From NCBI RefSeq assembly GCF_002028425.1, contig NZ_CP020042.1, forward strand, positions 4,030,001 through 4,094,000: a stretch of DNA of 64,000 nucleotides. The letters are read 5' to 3'. The stretch is from Streptomyces katrae. Its GTDB lineage: Bacteria; Actinomycetota; Actinomycetes; Streptomycetales; Streptomycetaceae. Of the stretch, positions 40,124 to 49,471 are shown one piece after another (position 1 is the first letter of the stretch; every line of letters begins with the position of its first letter). The translations under genes were made by a program, and so were the position numbers. The notes under the pieces were generated by a model that was not told where the DNA came from, ran no database searches, and saw only the letters and a list, made by a program, of their open reading frames with translations.

Positions 40124-42403
40124 GTGTCGTCCCTTGCGCTGTACCGCCGCTATCGCCCCGAGTCGTTCGCCGAGGTCATCGGGCAGGAGCATGTCACTGT
40201 CCCGCTGATGCAGGCCCTGCGGAACAACCGGGTCAACCACGCGTACCTGTTCAGCGGGCCGCGCGGGTGTGGAAAGACGACCAGCGCGCGCATCCTGGCC
40301 CGCTGCCTCAACTGTGAGCAGGGTCCCACTCCCGACCCCTGCGGCGAGTGCCAGTCCTGCCGTGACCTGGCGAGGAACGGGCCGGGCTCGATCGACGTGA
40401 TCGAGATCGACGCCGCCTCCCACGGTGGTGTCGACGACGCCCGTGACCTGCGCGAGAAGGCCTTCTTCGGGCCCGCGTCCAGCCGGTACAAGATCTACAT
40501 CATCGACGAGGCCCACATGGTCACCTCGGCGGGCTTCAACGCCCTGCTGAAGGTGGTCGAGGAGCCGCCGGAGCACCTCAAGTTCATCTTCGCGACGACC
40601 GAGCCCGAGAAGGTCATCGGGACGATCCGGTCGCGTACGCACCACTATCCGTTCCGGCTCGTGCCGCCCGGGACGCTGAGGGACTACCTCGGCGAGGTGT
40701 GCGGGCGCGAGGGCGCCGAGGTCGAGGACGGGGTGCTGCCGCTCGTCGTGCGGGCCGGCGCCGGGTCCGTGCGTGACTCCATGTCCGTCATGGACCAGCT
40801 CCTCGCCGGTGCGGGCGAGGAGGGTGTGACGTATGCCATGGCCACCTCCCTGCTCGGCTACACCGAGGGCTCGCTGCTCGACTCCGTCGTGGACGCCTTC
40901 GCCGCCGGGGACGGGGCCGCCGCGTTCGAGGTCGTCGACCGGGTGGTCGAGGGCGGGAACGACCCGCGCCGGTTCGTCGCCGACCTGCTGGAGCGGCTGC
41001 GCGACCTGGTGATCCTGGCCGCCGTGCCCGACGCCGGGGAGAAGGGGCTCATCGACGCCCCCGCCGACGTGGTGGAGCGGATGCAGGCGCAGGCTTCGGT
41101 CTTCGGCGCCGCCGAGCTCAGCCGCGCCGCCGACCTGGTCAACGCCGGGCTCACGGAGATGCGCGGGGCCACCTCGCCGCGCCTCCAGCTGGAGCTGATC
41201 TGCGCCCGGGTGCTGCTCCCGGCCGCCTTCGACGACGAGCGGTCCGTGCAGGCCCGGCTCGACCGGCTGGAGCGCAGCGGTCCGCCCGCTGGTGCCGCCT
41301 TCGCCGGCTCGTCCGCCGGGCCGGTGGCCATGGGGTACGTGCCCGGACCCGACGTCCACGGGATGGCCCCGGCCGGGCCGGGGGGCGGGGTGGCCGCCGC
41401 GCGTGCCGCTGTACGGGGCCCCGTGGCGGATGCCGGGCCGGTGCAGGCGCCCGCTCCCGCGGCGGTTCCGGCCCCGGCAGCGGTACCGGCGCCCGTGGCC
41501 GAGCCGGCGCAGGCTCCCGTTCAGGCCCCGGCTCCGGTTCAGGCCCCGGCTCCTCCCGTTCAGACGCCGCCCGCGCAGGCGCCCGGGGCGTGGCCCGGTG
41601 CCGCGCAGCCCGGCAGCGGCGCGCCCGCGCCCGCCGCGCCGCCCGCCGCCACCGCGCCCGGTGCCTGGCCCGGAGCCGGTGGTGGCGCTCCCGCCGCGGG
41701 GGCCTGGCCCACCGCGGCCGCGCCCGGCAGCGGCGCCCCCGCACGGACGCCCGCTCCGGCCCCCGCGCCGGCGCAGGCCGCGCCCGCCGCGGCCGGTTCC
41801 GCCGCGCCCTCCGCCGAGATGGCGGCCGGGGCCGGGCAGGTGCAGGCGATGTGGCCGGGCGTGCTGGAGGCCGTCAAGAACCGCCGCCGCTTCACCTGGA
41901 TCCTGCTCAGCCAGAACGCCCAGGTCACCGGCTTCGACGGGACCACCCTGCAGCTCGCCTTCCCCAACCCCGGAGCCCGCGACAACTTCGCGAGCAGCGG
42001 CAGCGAGGACGTCCTGAAGGCGGTGCTCGCCGAGCAGTTCCAGGTGCACTGGAAGATCGACGCCGTCGTGGGCGGAGGGAGCTCCGCTCCCTCGGCACCC
42101 TCGTACGGGGCCCCGGCCGGCCCCGCCTACAGCCCGCCCCCGGCGCCCGCCTACAGCCCGCCGCCCTCTGCGGCGTCATCCCCGCAGGCCCCCGCCCCGC
42201 AGCAGCAGCCGTCGCAGCCGCCGGCCCCGCAGGCGGCCCCCGCGCCGCAGCCGCCCGTGCAGCACGCGCCGCCGCCGGTGGCCCCCGAGGACGACGTGCC
42301 CGAGGCGGACGATCCCGACCTCGTCGACAGCGCCCTGACCGGACACGACCTGATCGTGCGCGAGCTCGGAGCGACCGTTGTGGAGGAATACACGAACGAG
42401 TAG
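40124..42403 (+). CDS. dnaX: DNA polymerase III gamma/tau subunit
   Basis: A 759-residue clamp-loader ATPase. Walker A GPRGCGKT is at residues 45-52, the zinc module is CLNC...CGECQSC, Walker B is YIIDEAHM, and SRC-like sensor segments follow. Residues about 430-590 are a Pro/Ala/Gln-rich linker, after which a tau-like C-terminal domain ([23 protein letters not shown]) and a further Pro-rich tail continue. There is no A-rich slippery site, so only the long form is expected. GTG at 40124 lies seven bases after TAACCT with no ribosome site, suggesting a leaderless mRNA. Confidence 0.95.
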   Translation: MSSLALYRRYRPESFAEVIGQEHVTVPLMQALRNNRVNHAYLFSGPRGCGKTTSARILARCLNCEQGPTPDPCGECQSCRDLARNGPGSIDVIEIDAASHGGVDDARDLREKAFFGPASSRYKIYIIDEAHMVTSAGFNALLKVVEEPPEHLKFIFATTEPEKVIGTIRSRTHHYPFRLVPPGTLRDYLGEVCGREGAEVEDGVLPLVVRAGAGSVRDSMSVMDQLLAGAGEEGVTYAMATSLLGYTEGSLLDSVVDAFAAGDGAAAFEVVDRVVEGGNDPRRFVADLLERLRDLVILAAVPDAGEKGLIDAPADVVERMQAQASVFGAAELSRAADLVNAGLTEMRGATSPRLQLELICARVLLPAAFDDERSVQARLDRLERSGPPAGAAFAGSSAGPVAMGYVPGPDVHGMAPAGPGGGVAAARAAVRGPVADAGPVQAPAPAAVPAPAAVPAPVAEPAQAPVQAPAPVQAPAPPVQTPPAQAPGAWPGAAQPGSGAPAPAAPPAATAPGAWPGAGGGAPAAGAWPTAAAPGSGAPARTPAPAPAPAQAAPAAAGSAAPSAEMAAGAGQVQAMWPGVLEAVKNRRRFTWILLSQNAQVTGFDGTTLQLAFPNPGARDNFASSGSEDVLKAVLAEQFQVHWKIDAVVGGGSSAPSAPSYGAPAGPAYSPPPAPAYSPPPSAASSPQAPAPQQQPSQPPAPQAAPAPQPPVQHAPPPVAPEDDVPEADDPDLVDSALTGHDLIVRELGATVVEEYTNE

Positions 42404-42464
42404 GCCCCCGGTATTGGGGTGGCCGCACGAAACCGGCCACGCCGTCCGGGCTACCCTGGGCGGC

Positions 42465-43718
42465 GTGAAGGTCCTCGTCATCGGCGGCGGCGCCCGCGAA
42501 CATGCCCTGTGCCGCTCTCTGTCCCTCGACCCCGACGTCTCCGCGCTGTACTGCGCCCCCGGCAACGCCGGCATCGCCGAGGTGGCCGAGCTGCGCCCGG
42601 TCGACGCCCTCGACGGCGACGCGGTCGCCGCGCTCGCCACGGAACTCGGCGCCGACCTGGTCGTCGTCGGCCCGGAGGCACCGCTGGTCGCCGGGGTCGG
42701 CGACGCCGTCCGCGCGGCCGGCATCCCCGTCTTCGGCCCGTCCGGCGAGGCGGCGCAGCTGGAGGGCTCCAAGGCCTTCGCCAAGGACGTGATGGCCGCC
42801 GCAGGCGTCCCGACCGCCCGCAGCTACGTCTGCACCACCGCCGAGGAGGTCGACGCGGCCCTGGACGCCTTCGGCGCCCCGTACGTGGTCAAGGACGACG
42901 GCCTCGCCGCAGGCAAGGGCGTCGTCGTCACCGAGGACCGCGAGGCCGCCCGGGCGCACGCCGCCGGCTGCGACCGCGTCGTCATCGAGGAGTACCTCGA
43001 CGGCCCCGAGGTCTCCCTCTTCGCCATCACCGACGGCGTCACCGTGCTGCCGCTCCAGCCCGCGCAGGACTTCAAGCGCGCGCTCGACGGCGACGAGGGC
43101 CCCAACACCGGCGGCATGGGTGCGTACTCCCCGCTCCCGTGGGCCGACCCGAAGCTGGTCGAGGAGGTCCTGGAGACCGTCCTCCAGCCGACCGTGGACG
43201 AGCTCCGCCACCGCGGCACCCCCTTCTCCGGCCTGCTCTACGCCGGTCTCGCGCTCACCGGCCGCGGTACCCGGGTGATCGAGTTCAACGCCCGCTTCGG
43301 CGACCCCGAGACCCAGGTCGTCCTCGCCCGGCTGCGCACCCCGCTGGCGGGCGTGCTGCTGGGCGCCGCGAACGGCACCCTGGACACCCTGCCGCCGCTG
43401 ACCTGGAGCGACGAGGCCGCCGTCACGGTGGTCATCGCCTCGCACAACTACCCCGGCACCCCGCGCACCGGGGACCCGATCGAGGGGCTCGCCGAGGTGG
43501 CGGCCGAGGACGGCCCCGAGGCGTACGTGCTGCACGCCGGGACCCGCCGGGAGGGCGATTCCGTCGTCAGCGCGGGCGGCCGCGTGCTGTCGGTGACGGC
43601 GACCGGCACGGACCTGGCGCAGGCCCGCGAGAGGGCTTATAAGGCCGTCGCACGGATCCGGCTCGACGGTTCCCAGCACCGCACGGACATCGCCGCGAAG
43701 GCGGCCGAGGGCCGCTGA
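42465..43718 (+). CDS. purD: Phosphoribosylamine-glycine ligase (GARS)
   Basis: A 417-residue ATP-grasp ligase for the second step of purine synthesis (PRA + glycine + ATP to GAR). N-terminal [18 protein letters not shown]-grasp motifs [12 protein letters not shown] and GPEVSLFAI, and the active-site [11 protein letters not shown] are all present. GTG at 42465 lies seven bases after TACCCT and has no Shine-Dalgarno sequence, so it is probably leaderless. It follows dnaX by 61 bp. A stem-loop terminator follows. Confidence 0.95.
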   Translation: MKVLVIGGGAREHALCRSLSLDPDVSALYCAPGNAGIAEVAELRPVDALDGDAVAALATELGADLVVVGPEAPLVAGVGDAVRAAGIPVFGPSGEAAQLEGSKAFAKDVMAAAGVPTARSYVCTTAEEVDAALDAFGAPYVVKDDGLAAGKGVVVTEDREAARAHAAGCDRVVIEEYLDGPEVSLFAITDGVTVLPLQPAQDFKRALDGDEGPNTGGMGAYSPLPWADPKLVEEVLETVLQPTVDELRHRGTPFSGLLYAGLALTGRGTRVIEFNARFGDPETQVVLARLRTPLAGVLLGAANGTLDTLPPLTWSDEAAVTVVIASHNYPGTPRTGDPIEGLAEVAAEDGPEAYVLHAGTRREGDSVVSAGGRVLSVTATGTDLAQARERAYKAVARIRLDGSQHRTDIAAKAAEGR

Positions 43719-43740
43719 CCAGCAGGCCCGTGAGTACCGG

Positions 43741-43772
43741 GGGCCCGGGGCGCGACGGCGCGCACCGGGCCC
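43741..43772 (+). terminator. Terminator after purD
   Basis: GGGCCCGG (43741-43748) pairs with CCGGGCCC (43765-43772); the loop can form an inner GCGC/GCGC pairing. Confidence 0.6.
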
Positions 43773-43866
43773 TCGCGTGCCCCCGCGTGCGCCTGCCTCC
43801 AGCGGCGCTCGAGCGCACCCACCTTTGCCCAAAGCCATTCCATCGGGTGATGGTCCCCTTGTCCGC

Positions 43867-43895
43867 CTGACGGCCGCGTGCGCCCCAACTAGGGT
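43867..43895 (+). promoter_or_regulatory. Promoter of the 44007 gene
   Basis: CTGACG (43867-43872), 17-base spacer, TAGGGT (43890-43895). The predicted start is near 43902, giving an untranslated leader of about 100 bases that contains a ten-codon ORF (43936-43968). Confidence 0.6.
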
Positions 43896-44006
43896 GCGGC
43901 GCAAGCATTCCGGCACATGGCCCACCGGCATTGCGATGTCAGTGGCGGGTGTCACAGTGGGGGAGTGAGCAAAGCCGCCGCAGGGCAGAGGGGGTGAGGT
44001 CCGGCC

Positions 44007-45932
44007 GTGTCCGGAACCGGTTCGATCGCAGAAGTGGGCGTGCCGTCCGCGCGCTCCCGGGCCCTCGCCGTGCTGCGGGTCCGCAGCAGGGCGCTGGCCG
44101 CCGTGCTGCTGCCCGCCGCCCTCGCGGTGGTGCTGGTTGCCGCCCGGATGACGGGCCGGCTGGCCGGCGACCCCTGGCCGGCCGTCACCCTGGCCGTCTG
44201 CGCGGTGGCCGCGCTCGTGCTGCTGGCGGGCGGGATCTTCGGTGCCGTGGTGCTGCGGGCGAGGCCCGCCGTGACGCCCACCGTGCCGCTGCCCGAGGCC
44301 GCCGCGCCCGACCTGTACCGGCTCGTACGGGACCTGGCCGACCGGATGGGCGTGCCCGCGCCCTCCGCGATAGCCCTGACCCCTGACTGCGACAGCTGGC
44401 TGGAGGACCGCAGCCACGGTGCGCACCGCCGGGCCGGCGCGCGGATATCCGCCGGCACGAGCGGAGCCGACCGCCCCGAGTCGCAGCCCGGCGCGGCGCC
44501 CGTGCTGGTCATCGGCTCGCCGTTCCTGTGGTGGATGCGGGTCGCGGAGCTACGGGCCCTCCTGGCGCCGGTCGTCGCCGGTACCGGCCCCTCCGCGCAC
44601 CCGGACATAGCCGACGCCCGCGGCTTCGTCCGGGGGCTGGACGCGGCGGTGGACGTGGGCGGACGGCCCGGCCTGGGCTGGCTCGTCGCCCGGCCCGCCC
44701 GGCTGCTGCTGCGGCTGTGCGGTGCGGACGCCGCCGAGATGGAGCGCGGGGTGGCCGCGGCGGCCTCGGATCGTGCACAGGGTGTGGACCAGGCGATGCG
44801 CACCGCCGCCCAGGAGCAGGTCGGCCTCGCCTACGCGGGCTGGGACCGGCTGCTGACCCGGGTCGCGCTGCCCGCCTGGCGGATGGGCCGCTGGCCGGCG
44901 CACCTCGACGCGGGGGTCGTCTCCGCCCTGACCGAGCTGTCCCGGCGCGACCGGCTGGCGGACGGTTTCGCCTCGCGCCTCGGGGAGCGCCCCGCGTGCG
45001 ATCTGCTGGAGCAGCCCGGGCTGATCGACGAGGCGGCCTCGCTGCTGGCGGCCCGGCTGTTCCACGGCGGCCCGGCGGAGGCCGGCCCGGAGTGGTCGCC
45101 GGTGGACTGGGCGGCGTACCCGGAGGAGGTCGTCGACCGCAAGTGGCGCGTGGAGGCGGCCCGGCTCCACGCGGCCCTCGACGCCCTCTCCGTCCCCTCG
45201 GGAGCCGGGCCGTCCCCCGCGTCGGCGGCGGCGCCGGCCGGAGCCCGGGCCGAGGCGCCCGCGCCCGGCGGCGGGCAGACGGCCCGTGCGGCCGGGCAGC
45301 CCGCGGCCCCGGCGACAGCCGCGACGACCGCCCGGTCCGAGACCCCGACCGCGTCCGGAGCCGCCGAGCCCGCGGCCCCCGCCGCCGCGCGGGCGGCCGC
45401 CCGGGGCACCGCTCAGGCCGCCACCCCCCGGCCCACGCCGCCGCCCGGTGCCGAGGGAGCCCCGCCCGCCCCCGAGCCCGTCCACGACGCCTTCGGCGGG
45501 CCGACGCTGGAGCGGGTGCTCGGGTACCTCACGGACCCCGCCGGCGACGGGGCCGCCGGGGAGGCCCTGGCCGGGAGGCTCAGCGGGGACCTCGCGCGGG
45601 AGGAACGTACCGCCGACGCCGGCCCGGCCGGCCGCGGCCCCGGCAGGGGTGCCGACGCCCTCCCCCTGTTCCCGCTCCAGCCCCCGCGCAGTGGCCGGGA
45701 CCTGCTCGCCGACCACGTGACGGCCCTGGTGTGCTGCGCGGCCGTGGACTCGGCGGGCGCCGGCCCCGGCCTGGACTGGCTCGACGGCCCGGTCCTGCTG
45801 GTCGACGGCGAGCGCCGGGCGGACCTGGCCCCCAAGGTCCTCTCCCTCGTCGAGGACGGAGACCCGGACCCCCTCCGCGACTGGCTCGCGGAACTGGGCG
45901 TCCGCCCGGAAAAGCCCGTCCGGCTCGTCTGA
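44007..45932 (+). CDS. Membrane protein with degenerate M48-peptidase-like domain
   Basis: A 641-residue protein with two N-terminal helices (residues about 30-85) then a cytoplasmic region. Residues about 90-200 (LYRLVRDLADRMGVPAPSAIALTPD, then VLVIGSPFLWWMRVAELRALLAPVVAG) follow the pattern of HtpX-like M48 peptidases, but where HExxH should be, PVVAG is found. A long Ala/Pro-rich linker (about 395-490) leads to a C-terminal domain. It is likely catalytically dead, perhaps a scaffold. GTG start with GGGGTGAGG upstream. Similarity to M48 is inferred from pattern only. Confidence 0.6.
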   Translation: MSGTGSIAEVGVPSARSRALAVLRVRSRALAAVLLPAALAVVLVAARMTGRLAGDPWPAVTLAVCAVAALVLLAGGIFGAVVLRARPAVTPTVPLPEAAAPDLYRLVRDLADRMGVPAPSAIALTPDCDSWLEDRSHGAHRRAGARISAGTSGADRPESQPGAAPVLVIGSPFLWWMRVAELRALLAPVVAGTGPSAHPDIADARGFVRGLDAAVDVGGRPGLGWLVARPARLLLRLCGADAAEMERGVAAAASDRAQGVDQAMRTAAQEQVGLAYAGWDRLLTRVALPAWRMGRWPAHLDAGVVSALTELSRRDRLADGFASRLGERPACDLLEQPGLIDEAASLLAARLFHGGPAEAGPEWSPVDWAAYPEEVVDRKWRVEAARLHAALDALSVPSGAGPSPASAAAPAGARAEAPAPGGGQTARAAGQPAAPATAATTARSETPTASGAAEPAAPAAARAAARGTAQAATPRPTPPPGAEGAPPAPEPVHDAFGGPTLERVLGYLTDPAGDGAAGEALAGRLSGDLAREERTADAGPAGRGPGRGADALPLFPLQPPRSGRDLLADHVTALVCCAAVDSAGAGPGLDWLDGPVLLVDGERRADLAPKVLSLVEDGDPDPLRDWLAELGVRPEKPVRLV

Positions 45933-46225
45933 GCCACCTGATTCGGACCCGTAGCACCCCCGCCTCCGGCCCCGGTCGGCCCGCTGCCCCCGCACGCCCA
46001 GGGCGGCGGTGCCGGCGGCGCCACCCCGAGGGCCACCCCGGCGCCACCCCACCCGCCACGCGCAAGCGGCGTCCCGGGTTCCGATCCCGTCAATTCGCGA
46101 CGAACGGTGACGGAGTGAGTGCGTTATGTGATGTGCTGGGATCGGTCGCGACGCGGGTGTCCGAAACCCGCCTCGCACCACCGTGTTCGAGAGACGCGTT
46201 CGGGGGCGCGAGGGAGGGGAGCGGA

Positions 46226-47701
46226 ATGGGTTCGGACCAGATCCGGCGGTGGGAATCGGGTGCGCTCGCGCACGCGGTGAACGACCCCTTCGGCCAGGGC
46301 CCGCTGCCCTGGTTCCGGGGCAGCGAGGTGTACTTCGACGACACCGGCCAGGTCGTCCCCTGGTACGTGGACCCCGCCCTGGCCCCCGGCCAGACCCCCC
46401 CGTCCCGTGGCGGCGGCCCCCGGACCGCCGACGACGTGCACCGGCAGATCAAGGGCTTCACCTCCACCGGGGCCGTCGCCCCGGGCGAGGCCATCGACTT
46501 CCACATCACCGTCGACCCGCCCCAGCAGTTCCAGGTCGACGTCTACCGCATCGGCCACTACGGCGGCGACGGCGCCTCGAAGATCACCACCAGCCCCCGG
46601 CTGTCCGGCATCGTCCAGCCGCCCCCGCTCACCGCCGACCGCACGGTCTCCTGCCACCACTGGTGGCAGTCCTGGCGGCTCCAGGTCCCCTCGTACTGGA
46701 GCATCGGCGCGTACGTGGCCGTCCTCACCACCGCCGACGGCTACCGCTCCCACATCCCCTTCACGGTCCGCGACGACCACCCCGCCGACCTCCTGCTCCT
46801 GCTCCCGGACATCACCTGGCAGGCCTACAACCTCTACCCCGAGGACGGCCGCACCGGCGCCAGCCTCTACCACGCCTGGGACGAGGAGGGCCGGCTCCTC
46901 GGGGAGCAGGACGCGGCCATCACCGTCTCCTTCGACCGCCCCTACGCGGGCGCCGGCCTGCCCCTGCACGTCGGCCACGCCTACGACTTCATCCGCTGGG
47001 CCGAGCGCTACGGCTACGACCTCGCCTACGCCGACACCCGCGACCTGCACGCCGGCCGCGTCGACCCCACCCGCTACCGGGGCCTGGTCTTCCCCGGCCA
47101 CGACGAGTACTGGTCGCTCCCCATGCGCCGCACCGTGGAACGCGCCCGCGACCACGGCACCTCGCTCGTCTTCCTCTCCGCCAACACCATGTACTGGCAG
47201 GTCGAACTGGCCCCCTCCCCCTCCGGTGTACCCGACCGGCTCCTGACCTGCCGAAAACGCCGCGGCCCCGGCCGCCCCAGCCTGTGGCGCGAGGTCGACC
47301 GCCCCGAGCAGCAGCTGCTCGGCATCCAGTACGCGGGCCGCGTCCCCGAGCCCGCCCCCCTGATCGTCCGCAACGCCACGCACTGGCTCTGGGACTCCAC
47401 CGGCGCCGCCGAGAACGACGCCCTCGACGGCCTGGTGGCGGGCGAGGCCGACCGGTACTTCCCGCGCACCCAGCTCCCCGAGCACCAGGACCGGATCCTG
47501 CTCGCGCACTCCCCGTACCTCGACGGCGAGGGCGCCAAGCGGCACCAGGAGACCTCCCTCTACCGGGCCCCCAGCGGCGCCCTCGTCTTCGCCTCCGGCA
47601 CCTTCGCCTGGTCACCCGCCCTGGACCGCCCCGGGCACGTGGACGAACGGATCCAGCGGGCCACGGCCAACCTCCTCGACCGGATCTGCAAGCGCGACTG
47701 A
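46226..47701 (+). CDS. N,N-dimethylformamidase large-subunit-like protein
   Basis: A 491-residue protein similar to the beta subunit of N,N-dimethylformamidase (DMFase). Typical features are QVDVYRIGHYGGDGA, LLLLLPDITWQAYNLY, VFPGHDEYWSLPMRRTVE and NTMYWQVEL; the Tyr/Glu/His residues of the iron site in DMFase map to this part. No small subunit gene is adjacent, and such stand-alone homologues are widespread in actinobacteria with unknown substrates. The ATG at 46226 follows GGGAGGGGAG. The 293 bp upstream is a poorly featured spacer with no gene I can support. Confidence 0.8.
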   Translation: MGSDQIRRWESGALAHAVNDPFGQGPLPWFRGSEVYFDDTGQVVPWYVDPALAPGQTPPSRGGGPRTADDVHRQIKGFTSTGAVAPGEAIDFHITVDPPQQFQVDVYRIGHYGGDGASKITTSPRLSGIVQPPPLTADRTVSCHHWWQSWRLQVPSYWSIGAYVAVLTTADGYRSHIPFTVRDDHPADLLLLLPDITWQAYNLYPEDGRTGASLYHAWDEEGRLLGEQDAAITVSFDRPYAGAGLPLHVGHAYDFIRWAERYGYDLAYADTRDLHAGRVDPTRYRGLVFPGHDEYWSLPMRRTVERARDHGTSLVFLSANTMYWQVELAPSPSGVPDRLLTCRKRRGPGRPSLWREVDRPEQQLLGIQYAGRVPEPAPLIVRNATHWLWDSTGAAENDALDGLVAGEADRYFPRTQLPEHQDRILLAHSPYLDGEGAKRHQETSLYRAPSGALVFASGTFAWSPALDRPGHVDERIQRATANLLDRICKRD

Positions 47702-47815
47702 GGCGGCCGGGGCGCTCCGGGCCGGGGCCGGCGCACCCCCCTGCCCCGGGCACGGCATCCCGTGCGGGAGAATGGTCCCGCGCCCCGCGCTCGTACAGAA
47801 CCACAGGGAGACCCC

Positions 47816-48718
47816 GTGCCCGGATTCGTCGAAAAGCCCGAGCCGGTGCAGGTGCCCGGCCTCGTCCACCTCCACACCGGCAAGGTCCGCGACCTCTACC
47901 GCGACGAGGACGGCAACCTCGTCATGGTCGCCAGCGACCGCATCTCCGCCGCCGACTGGGTGCTGCCCACCGAGATCCCGGAGAAGGGCCGCATCCTGAC
48001 GCAGCTCTCCCTCTGGTGGTTCGAGCAGCTCGTGGACCTGGTCCCGAACCACGTCATCAGCACCGACCTGCCCGCCGGCGCCCCCGCCGACTGGGAGGGC
48101 CGCACGCTGGTCTGCAAGAGCCTCGACATGGTGCCCGTCGAGTGCGTGGCCCGCGGCTACCTCACCGGCTCCGGCCTCAAGGAGTACGTCCAGACCCGCA
48201 CGGTCTGCGGCCTCGCCCTCCCCGAGGGCCTGGTGGACGGCTCCGAGCTGCCCGCCCCGATCTTCACCCCGGCCGCCAAGGCCGAGGTCGGCGACCACGA
48301 CGAGAACGTCTCCTACGAGGAGGTTGCCCGCACCACCGGCGCCGAGACGGCGGCGCTGCTGCGCCAGACCACCCTCGCCGTGTACGGGCGGGCCCGCGAC
48401 ATCGCCCGCGAGCGCGGCATCATCCTCGCGGACACCAAGTTCGAGTTCGGCTTCGACAAGGACGGCACGCTCGTCGCCGCCGACGAGGTCCTCACCCCGG
48501 ACTCGTCCCGCTTCTGGCCCGCCGACCAGTGGCAGCCGGGCCGCACGCAGCCCTCGTTCGACAAGCAGTACGTCCGCGACTGGCTGGCCTCCCCGGCCTC
48601 CGGCTGGGACTCCAAGGGCGAACTCCCGCCGCCGGTCCTCCCGCAGGGGGTCGTGGCGCAGACCCGCGCCAAGTACGTCGAGGCCTACGAGCGCCTGACC
48701 GGCCAGACCTGGAGCTGA
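47816..48718 (+). CDS. purC: SAICAR synthetase
   Basis: A 300-residue phosphoribosylaminoimidazole-succinocarboxamide synthase, step 8 of purine synthesis (CAIR + Asp + ATP). Visible motifs are HTGKVRDLY, PVECVARGYLTGSGLKEY, DTKFEFGFD and DEVLTPDSSRFWP. It is longer than E. coli PurC, as usual for actinobacteria. GTG at 47816 has AGGGAG upstream. A terminator follows at 48724, so it is a single unit apart from purD, which lies 4 kb upstream. Confidence 0.95.
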   Translation: MPGFVEKPEPVQVPGLVHLHTGKVRDLYRDEDGNLVMVASDRISAADWVLPTEIPEKGRILTQLSLWWFEQLVDLVPNHVISTDLPAGAPADWEGRTLVCKSLDMVPVECVARGYLTGSGLKEYVQTRTVCGLALPEGLVDGSELPAPIFTPAAKAEVGDHDENVSYEEVARTTGAETAALLRQTTLAVYGRARDIARERGIILADTKFEFGFDKDGTLVAADEVLTPDSSRFWPADQWQPGRTQPSFDKQYVRDWLASPASGWDSKGELPPPVLPQGVVAQTRAKYVEAYERLTGQTWS

Positions 48719-48723
48719 TACGC

Positions 48724-48755
48724 CGAAGGCCCCGATCAACCGATCGGGGCCTTCG
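48724..48755. terminator. Terminator between purC and tRNA-Gly
   Basis: CGAAGGCCCCGATC with GATCGGGGCCTTCG, 14-bp perfect stem, loop AACC. The core GGCCCCGATC/GATCGGGGCC recurs beside the second tRNA-Gly. Confidence 0.8.
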
Positions 48756-48762
48756 TTCGCTG

Positions 48763-48835
<73 letters not shown>

Positions 48836-48859
48836 CTGTGCGCCGTAGCGCGAGACCTA

Positions 48860-49471
48860 CTATACCCAACCCCGGGACCGGGCGAGACGCACCGCCGTGT
48901 GACGGTTCCCGGCGCCCAGCTTCGTGGCCGCCGAGGACAGGTAGTTCCGCACGGTCCCCGGCGACAGGCGGGCCCGCTCCGCGATCTCCGCGACGGGCGC
49001 CCCGTCCGCGGCGAGTTCCAGCACCTCGGCCTCGCGGGCCGTCAGCGGGGAGTCACCCGCGCTGATCGCGTCGGCCGCCAACCCCGGGTCCACGTAACGG
49101 CCTCCGGCGTGCACGGTACGGATCAGCTCCGCCAGCCGCTGCGCCGAGACCGTCTTCGGGGCGAAGGCCCGCACCCCCGCCGCGAGGGCCCGCTTCAGGT
49201 GCCCGGGACGGCCGTGACTGGTCACGATCATGACCTTGCAGTCGGGCAGTTCGGCCCGCAGTGCCGTGGCGACGCTCACACCGTCCGCCCCCGGCATCTG
49301 GAGGTCCAGCACCGCCACGTCGGGCCGGTGGGCCCGCGCCATGGCCAGCGCCTCCGGCCCGGAGGCCGCCTCGGCGACGACCGCCAGATCGTCCTCCAGA
49401 CCCAGCAGGGCGGCCAGCGCGCCCCGGATCAGGTGCTCGTCATCCGCCAGCAGTACCCGTACGGGGCTCAC
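48860..49471 (-). CDS. NarL/FixJ-type response regulator
   Basis: A 203-residue response regulator. The receiver (residues about 5-120) has phosphoacceptor Asp in VAVLDLQMPG and Lys in FAPKTVSAQ. The C-terminal LuxR HTH is LTAREAEVLELAADGAPVAEIAERARLSPGTVRNYLSSA. Its GTG overlaps the kinase TGA by three bases (GTGA), so the pair is translationally coupled. Together they match DesKR-type systems controlling lipid fluidity or stress; targets are unknown. The gene ends only 24 bp from tRNA-Gly copy 1. Confidence 0.9.
   Translation of the reverse strand: MSPVRVLLADDEHLIRGALAALLGLEDDLAVVAEAASGPEALAMARAHRPDVAVLDLQMPGADGVSVATALRAELPDCKVMIVTSHGRPGHLKRALAAGVRAFAPKTVSAQRLAELIRTVHAGGRYVDPGLAADAISAGDSPLTAREAEVLELAADGAPVAEIAERARLSPGTVRNYLSSAATKLGAGNRHTAVRLARSRGWV

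Noticed and set aside
40124..42403. Programmed frameshift in dnaX as in E. coli
   Set aside because: No A-rich slippery heptamer; the GC-rich sequence encodes one long product.
43936..43968. Ten-codon ORF in the leader of the 44007 gene
   Set aside because: No ribosome site and no informative codons; kept only as a remark.
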